From: UBA4660 sp002405435
GTDB lineage: Bacteria; Bacteroidota; Bacteroidia; Flavobacteriales_D; Sanyastnellaceae
NCBI GenBank assembly: GCA_036747335.1
Contig: DAIOCL010000002.1
Coordinates: 21,632-85,631, forward strand
Direction: 5' to 3'
Length of the DNA: 64,000 bases
In this document: positions 60,995 to 64,000 of the stretch, in pieces
Numbering within the stretch: the stretch's first letter is position 1
How the letters are laid out: the number at the start of each line of letters is the position of its first letter
Notes under the pieces: model-generated
The model's database searches: none
Told to the model about the DNA's origin: nothing
The model's input: only the letters and a program-made list of their open reading frames with translations
Position numbers and translations under genes: made by a program

Positions 60995-61726
60995 CTACCA
61001 GGGATGCTCGCTTCCGTCGTAGTTGAGAAACTTTCCACTGTCGTCCAGGGTAACCTTGCACACCACATTGGTGTACAGGTTTGATACGGCCTGCGCAGCG
61101 GTGAACTGGGCTTTCTGCCCACCCATGTCTGTCTGCACCCAGCCCGGATTGACGTTCACGCAGATGATGTTTTCCTGACGCAGTTCATTGGCCATCGCCT
61201 TGTTCAATACATTCAGCAGGTTTTTACTGCCCACATATCCGTAATGTCCGCCAAAGGAAAGTTGTGACACCGAACCCAGCCAGCTGGAAATGTTGACCAC
61301 CACAGGCCTCTCACTCTTCTGCAGCAACGGCCTGAAATGTTTGGTAATGATCAGTGGTGCCAGGCTGTTGGTGTGCAAGACATCAAGCATTTCCTTCGCG
61401 TCGAGGTCTTTCAGAAAAAACGCTTTTGCCATCTTCGACTTGTCTGCATAGTCTTTCGGGTTGATGCCCGCATTGTTGACCACCAGGTCGACCGCGCCGA
61501 ATGTTTCTCCGGCCCATTGCGCGAGCGCCTTCACCTGTTCTTCGTCGGTAACCTCCAGCGCTTTCGGATAACACGCTGTTCCCTGTGTATTGAGCAATGC
61601 GGCGGCCTCTTCTGCCTTGCGCAGGTCTCTCGCGGTCAGTATGACCCTGTACCCTGATGCAACCAGTTGCCTGCACCAAGCCAGGCCAAGGCCCTTGTAG
61701 GCTCCGGTAACCAGTGCTGTCTTCAT
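60995..61726 (-). CDS. SDR family NAD(P)-dependent oxidoreductase
   Basis: A 243-residue short-chain dehydrogenase/reductase. The cofactor motif is ALVTGAYKGLGLAW (TGxxxGxG), with DLVVNNAGINPKDY (NNAG) and the catalytic Ser and YxxxK in NISSWLGSVSQLSFGGHYGY followed by VGSK. The substrate is unknown. The start overlaps the stop of the F420-reductase-like gene (ATGA), so the two dehydrogenases are co-expressed and may act on the same compound or cofactor pool. Confidence 0.92.
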   Translation of the reverse strand: MKTALVTGAYKGLGLAWCRQLVASGYRVILTARDLRKAEEAAALLNTQGTACYPKALEVTDEEQVKALAQWAGETFGAVDLVVNNAGINPKDYADKSKMAKAFFLKDLDAKEMLDVLHTNSLAPLIITKHFRPLLQKSERPVVVNISSWLGSVSQLSFGGHYGYVGSKNLLNVLNKAMANELRQENIICVNVNPGWVQTDMGGQKAQFTAAQAVSNLYTNVVCKVTLDDSGKFLNYDGSEHPW

Positions 61727-62340
61727 CGTTTCAGCAGTTTAAAGCCAATCTCGCGGCCCTGACCCTGCACCATAGCCAGGTTGATCCAAAACCAGGCGAA
61801 CTGCTCCATAAGCGCAAAGCGCGAGTTGTCGCCGACGTTGTAGCAGGCCGCAAATCCGGCATCGTGCGCCAGTTGCTCCGCTGCCTGACGGCCCCTTTCG
61901 CTGGATCCCGCCACAAACATGTCGAGCGCCGTGCCGCCGTAATCGGGATTGATCATGTTGTTGAACCCTGTCGTATTAAAACACTTGACCACATCGCGCG
62001 TGGCGGTATTGTCGAGGATGGCATCTGCCGTGTTGTTGTAGCCTGCCGGTCCTTTGCCCATTACGATATTCATCGCGTCGATGATGATTTTTCCCGTGGT
62101 ATCTCCGAGGCTTTTGGCTACCTCTGCTGCAACCGGGGCCGGGGTTGAAAGCAGGATCACCCCGGCATGTTTAACCGCATCCGCCACCGTCGTGAGGTGG
62201 GTGTTGGGATTCGCCAGCAGGGCCTTGCCCTTGAACTGGTCTTTATCGCGCACGCCCAGATAAATGTCATGGCCGCGTGCCGACCACCTGGTGGCCAGGG
62301 CCGCGCCCACATTGCCGGTACCAATAATGGCTATTTTCAT
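61723..62340 (-). CDS. NADPH-dependent F420 reductase-like oxidoreductase
   Basis: A 205-residue dinucleotide-binding protein. The Rossmann motif is MKIAIIGTGNVGAALATRWS at the start; the ATG at 62340 is preferred over an in-frame ATG eight codons upstream because the fold begins here. Other parts are HDIYLGVRDKDQFKGKA, VILLSTPAPVAAEVAKSLGD, IIIDAMNIVMGKGP and VVKCFNTTGFNNMINPDYGG, typical of the F420-dependent NADP reductase-like family of bacteria that lack F420. The true substrate is unknown. The downstream SDR gene overlaps by four bases. Confidence 0.88.
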   Translation of the reverse strand: MKIAIIGTGNVGAALATRWSARGHDIYLGVRDKDQFKGKALLANPNTHLTTVADAVKHAGVILLSTPAPVAAEVAKSLGDTTGKIIIDAMNIVMGKGPAGYNNTADAILDNTATRDVVKCFNTTGFNNMINPDYGGTALDMFVAGSSERGRQAAEQLAHDAGFAACYNVGDNSRFALMEQFAWFWINLAMVQGQGREIGFKLLKR

Positions 62341-62708
62341 GGTTGTTGGTATTGGATATTCCAAAGAGCACCCTGCTCAATGGGGTGGCTAAGGTATCAC
62401 CGTTAAAAAAAATCCGGATTCATCCACGATCTCGACATGGCCGTTGGCCTTACACCGAAGAGCGGTTTGGCGCGGCTGTATGCTTGCCCCGCTGATGATC
62501 CCGGGCGTTGACCTAGCATTGATGCGCTATTCGACCCGCCACGCGCCTGCCGTGGCGATAGAACCCAGGGGCGTAATGTTTTTTTCCGGTACTGCCCCCC
62601 TTATGGCCCTTTTCGGGGCTGAAAATCTCCTTTCCTGAAGGGGCTTCCATGGTCTCTGCCTTGAAGCGTTGACGTCGGCGTTGGCGCTGTCTGAGGGCTA
62701 TAACACAG
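62341..62708. other. Gene-free stretch
   Basis: About 370 bases without a convincing gene. It must contain the promoter of the F420-reductase-like gene; GCTCTTTG on the minus strand near 62365-62375 is a weak candidate. No RNA-gene fold is apparent. Confidence 0.4.
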
Positions 62709-62738
62709 AATACCCCGGCACTGCATTGCCGGGGTATT
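62709..62738 (-). terminator. Strong stem-loop, probable terminator of the lipoprotein gene
   Basis: AATACCCCGGCA and TGCCGGGGTATT form a perfect 12-bp stem with a six-base loop (CTGCAT). It lies about 60 bases past the natural end of the lipoprotein gene on the minus strand. The T-tract is weak, so it may also act as an mRNA-stabilising or bidirectional element. Confidence 0.7.
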
Positions 62739-62799
62739 GGCCTGGAGGCGCGAATAGGCGCCTGTGTCTGTTCCGGGTGCCGCCATGCAGCGGACCGGA

Positions 62800-63348
62800 T
62801 TAACGCTTGACGAGGGTAACCTCGTAGCGGTCAGAATCTTCAATTCTTTCCAGCTTCATTTGCTTTTCCCTCAGCTCCTTTATTTCCCAGGTTTCCGGTG
62901 AGCCTCCGTTGTCGAAGGTCAACTCAATTTCTTCGCTGTCAGACACAAAGCTCCATCCACCAGAGTCGCTCTCATCTTCCTAGGAAAACACGAAAATGTC
63001 GATGCAATCATAGAAGCTCGTTTCGTAATCCAGCACTGTACCGGAATAAGAAGCCTCGACATTCCAGTCACCGTTTTTTTCAAACGTCCAAATGAACCGG
63101 GAGACATTGAAAGTCTCTTCGTAAAATACCACGTCGCCATCAATGCATATAAAGTTGTCGCTGAAGGCTTGGTTCAAAATGCTCTCCCCGTTGACCGTAT
63201 AGGTTTTCACTTCCCACTCAGCGGCAACCCTTTCTTTTTTGGAGCGGATACTGAACACGGGACCGTCTTCATACTTGTTGCATCCGCTGAGCGCCAGCAT
63301 AAAGGAAGTGATGAGCAAGAGGCCAAATAATTGTTTTGTAGTTTTCAT
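62800..63348 (-). pseudogene. Lipocalin-like lipoprotein gene interrupted by one in-frame TAG
   Basis: The first 122 codons encode a lipoprotein (MKTTKQLFGLLLITSFMLAL, lipobox LSGC) with lipocalin-like strands (RVAAEWEVKTYTVNGES, FIWTFEKNGDWNVEASY). Codon 123 is TAG (62980-62982). The same frame continues for 59 more codons to a natural TAA at 62800. It reads EDESDSGGWSFVSDSEEIEL, then ETWEIKELREKQMKLERIED, and ends with YEVTLVKR. That is the expected second half of Bacteroidota lipocalin-like lipoproteins. A 12-bp stem-loop follows the natural end. The protein is either truncated or the stop is a point change or sequence error. Confidence 0.8.
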
Positions 63349-63974
63349 AGTCGTACGTTTTGGAAGGTTTAATATAATTTCGGCGCTAAAGTAGTAATAA
63401 TCCGGCTACTGAGCTCAGGTCCACTTAACACCGCGGCGGGCACAGCGGCAAGGTGCTGATGGGCTTAAGCCACGCGAACCAGGCCGTTGGCCGGCCATCG
63501 GCACATGAGAAGGCTTGCAATACGCCGGTTTGCGGACCCGTGCGCTGCCTGGCCCACAAAGAGGAGCCTTGCTGGCGGCATGGCGCAACCGGAGTATGCA
63601 GCAACACCGGCCCCGGGTTTGGAACAAGACCGGCCCTAAGGCTACTGTGCGTGCGGCATGATGATCCGTGACGGCGCGCAGGGCGCCTCTACCGCGGCCG
63701 TTGCTCACGTCGTGACGAAGCAGAAACCCACTGCGGTGCAGTGATGATCCATCCCATCATACAACGCCACTTCATGTGCCGGTTTGATCCTGGGTGTAAA
63801 AAACCCCGTTTCGCCCTTTGGGACTTACCCGCGGCGGCTGCCGGGTGCAAGCGGCCGAACCCACAGCCTATGTGACCGTTGCGTTATTTGGGGCGGCCAC
63901 GTTTGCCTGAAGTCCCTTGCTATAGTCCGCGGCCGACCCTTCATGCTGTCTGCCACTGTGTTTAGTGTATATAT
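63349..63974. other. Gene-free stretch near the right edge
   Basis: About 625 bases in which no reading frame resembles a protein and no tRNA, rRNA or repeat is evident. Composition is mixed, AT-rich just upstream of the lipoprotein gene and GC-rich afterwards. TACTTTAG on the minus strand near 63390 may be the lipoprotein promoter. Confidence 0.4.
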
Positions 63975-64000
63975 ATGGAAAATCCGGTCAATGAGACCCC
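63975..64000 (+). CDS. Possible start of a gene running off the right edge
   Basis: An ATG at 63975 opens a frame (MENPVNET) that stays open to the edge, after an AT-rich run (GTGTATATATATGG). Only eight codons are visible, so this is a guess from position. Confidence 0.2.

Noticed and set aside
50723..63348. Reassignment of a stop codon as sense, to explain the two interrupted genes.
   Set aside because: TAA and TAG also end many intact genes here at the expected positions, and the two interruptions use different stops, so a code change does not fit.
63415..63708. A 97-codon minus-strand frame in the right-hand gap.
   Set aside because: The sequence is rich in Arg, Pro, Gly and Cys in the way of chance frames in GC-rich DNA and has no homology pattern that I recognise.
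1..64000. CRISPR array, prophage, insertion sequence or rRNA/tRNA genes.
   Set aside because: No regularly spaced repeats, no integrase, transposase or phage structural protein, and no tRNA- or rRNA-like conserved sequence was found by reading the gene-free stretches.

Overview
The window is chromosomal DNA from a member of the phylum Bacteroidota with fairly high GC (mostly 55-65% by eye). The evidence is four proteins with the gliding-motility/type-B C-terminal domain of the type IX secretion system (T9SS), a PorP/SprF-like protein, Bacteroidota-restricted families (DUF4286, DUF3667, DUF6089, OstA-like), and many copies of the Bacteroidota -7 promoter box TAnnTTTG (often TAnnTTCG here). I cannot name a genus. 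I see no rRNA, tRNA, CRISPR array, integrase, transposase or prophage.

Layout. 1-7.6 kb: start of a cyclase-family gene, hemW, a lipoprotein, a TerC-family membrane protein, a biotin carrier protein, a T9SS type-B cargo with its PorP/SprF-like partner, a YjbR-like protein, a conserved hypothetical and rsmI. 7.6-14.4 kb (minus): radA, then a cassette of ECF sigma factor, an anti-sigma-like membrane protein that itself ends in a type-B domain, and a 1208-residue Cys-rich T9SS cargo. 14.8-22.3 kb: lepA, rlmN, an outer-membrane barrel, a nitronate monooxygenase-like flavoprotein and a fibronectin-like T9SS cargo. 22.3-30.5 kb: ruvC, a GT2 glycosyltransferase, a peptide ABC permease, GDP-fucose synthase, and a WecA-like initiating transferase between two Wzi-like barrels, which looks like an envelope-polysaccharide locus. 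30.5-42 kb: DUF4956 plus a VTC polyphosphate polymerase, cytidine deaminase, pyruvate dehydrogenase E1-alpha and E2, OstA-like, purA, Fur, RelA/SpoT and fumarylacetoacetase. 42-44.5 kb: a tightly coupled trio (DUF5819-like, HTTM-like, outer-membrane barrel). 44.5-49.5 kb: a visibly AT-richer accessory stretch with an orphan 811-residue secreted protein, a decayed AraC fragment, a metallo-beta-lactamase-fold exported protein and an intact AraC regulator. 49.6-60.9 kb: DUF3667, a moxR gene broken by one in-frame stop, three periplasmic prolyl-isomerase/chaperone genes, guaB, ddl, a C1B cysteine peptidase, DUF4286 and rsmA. 61-64 kb: SDR and F420-reductase-like genes, a lipoprotein gene also broken by one in-frame stop, and about 0.65 kb with no convincing gene.

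The observations most worth following: (i) several housekeeping genes have their -7 box only 4-8 nt before the start codon, which points to leaderless or near-leaderless mRNAs; (ii) the anti-sigma-like protein with a T9SS C-terminal domain; (iii) two genes each interrupted by a single in-frame stop with the remaining frame intact; (iv) a frameshifted duplicate of the AraC N-terminus on the far side of the metallo-beta-lactamase-fold gene; (v) the orphan low-GC secreted protein with two C-terminal modules that look like subtilase prodomains.
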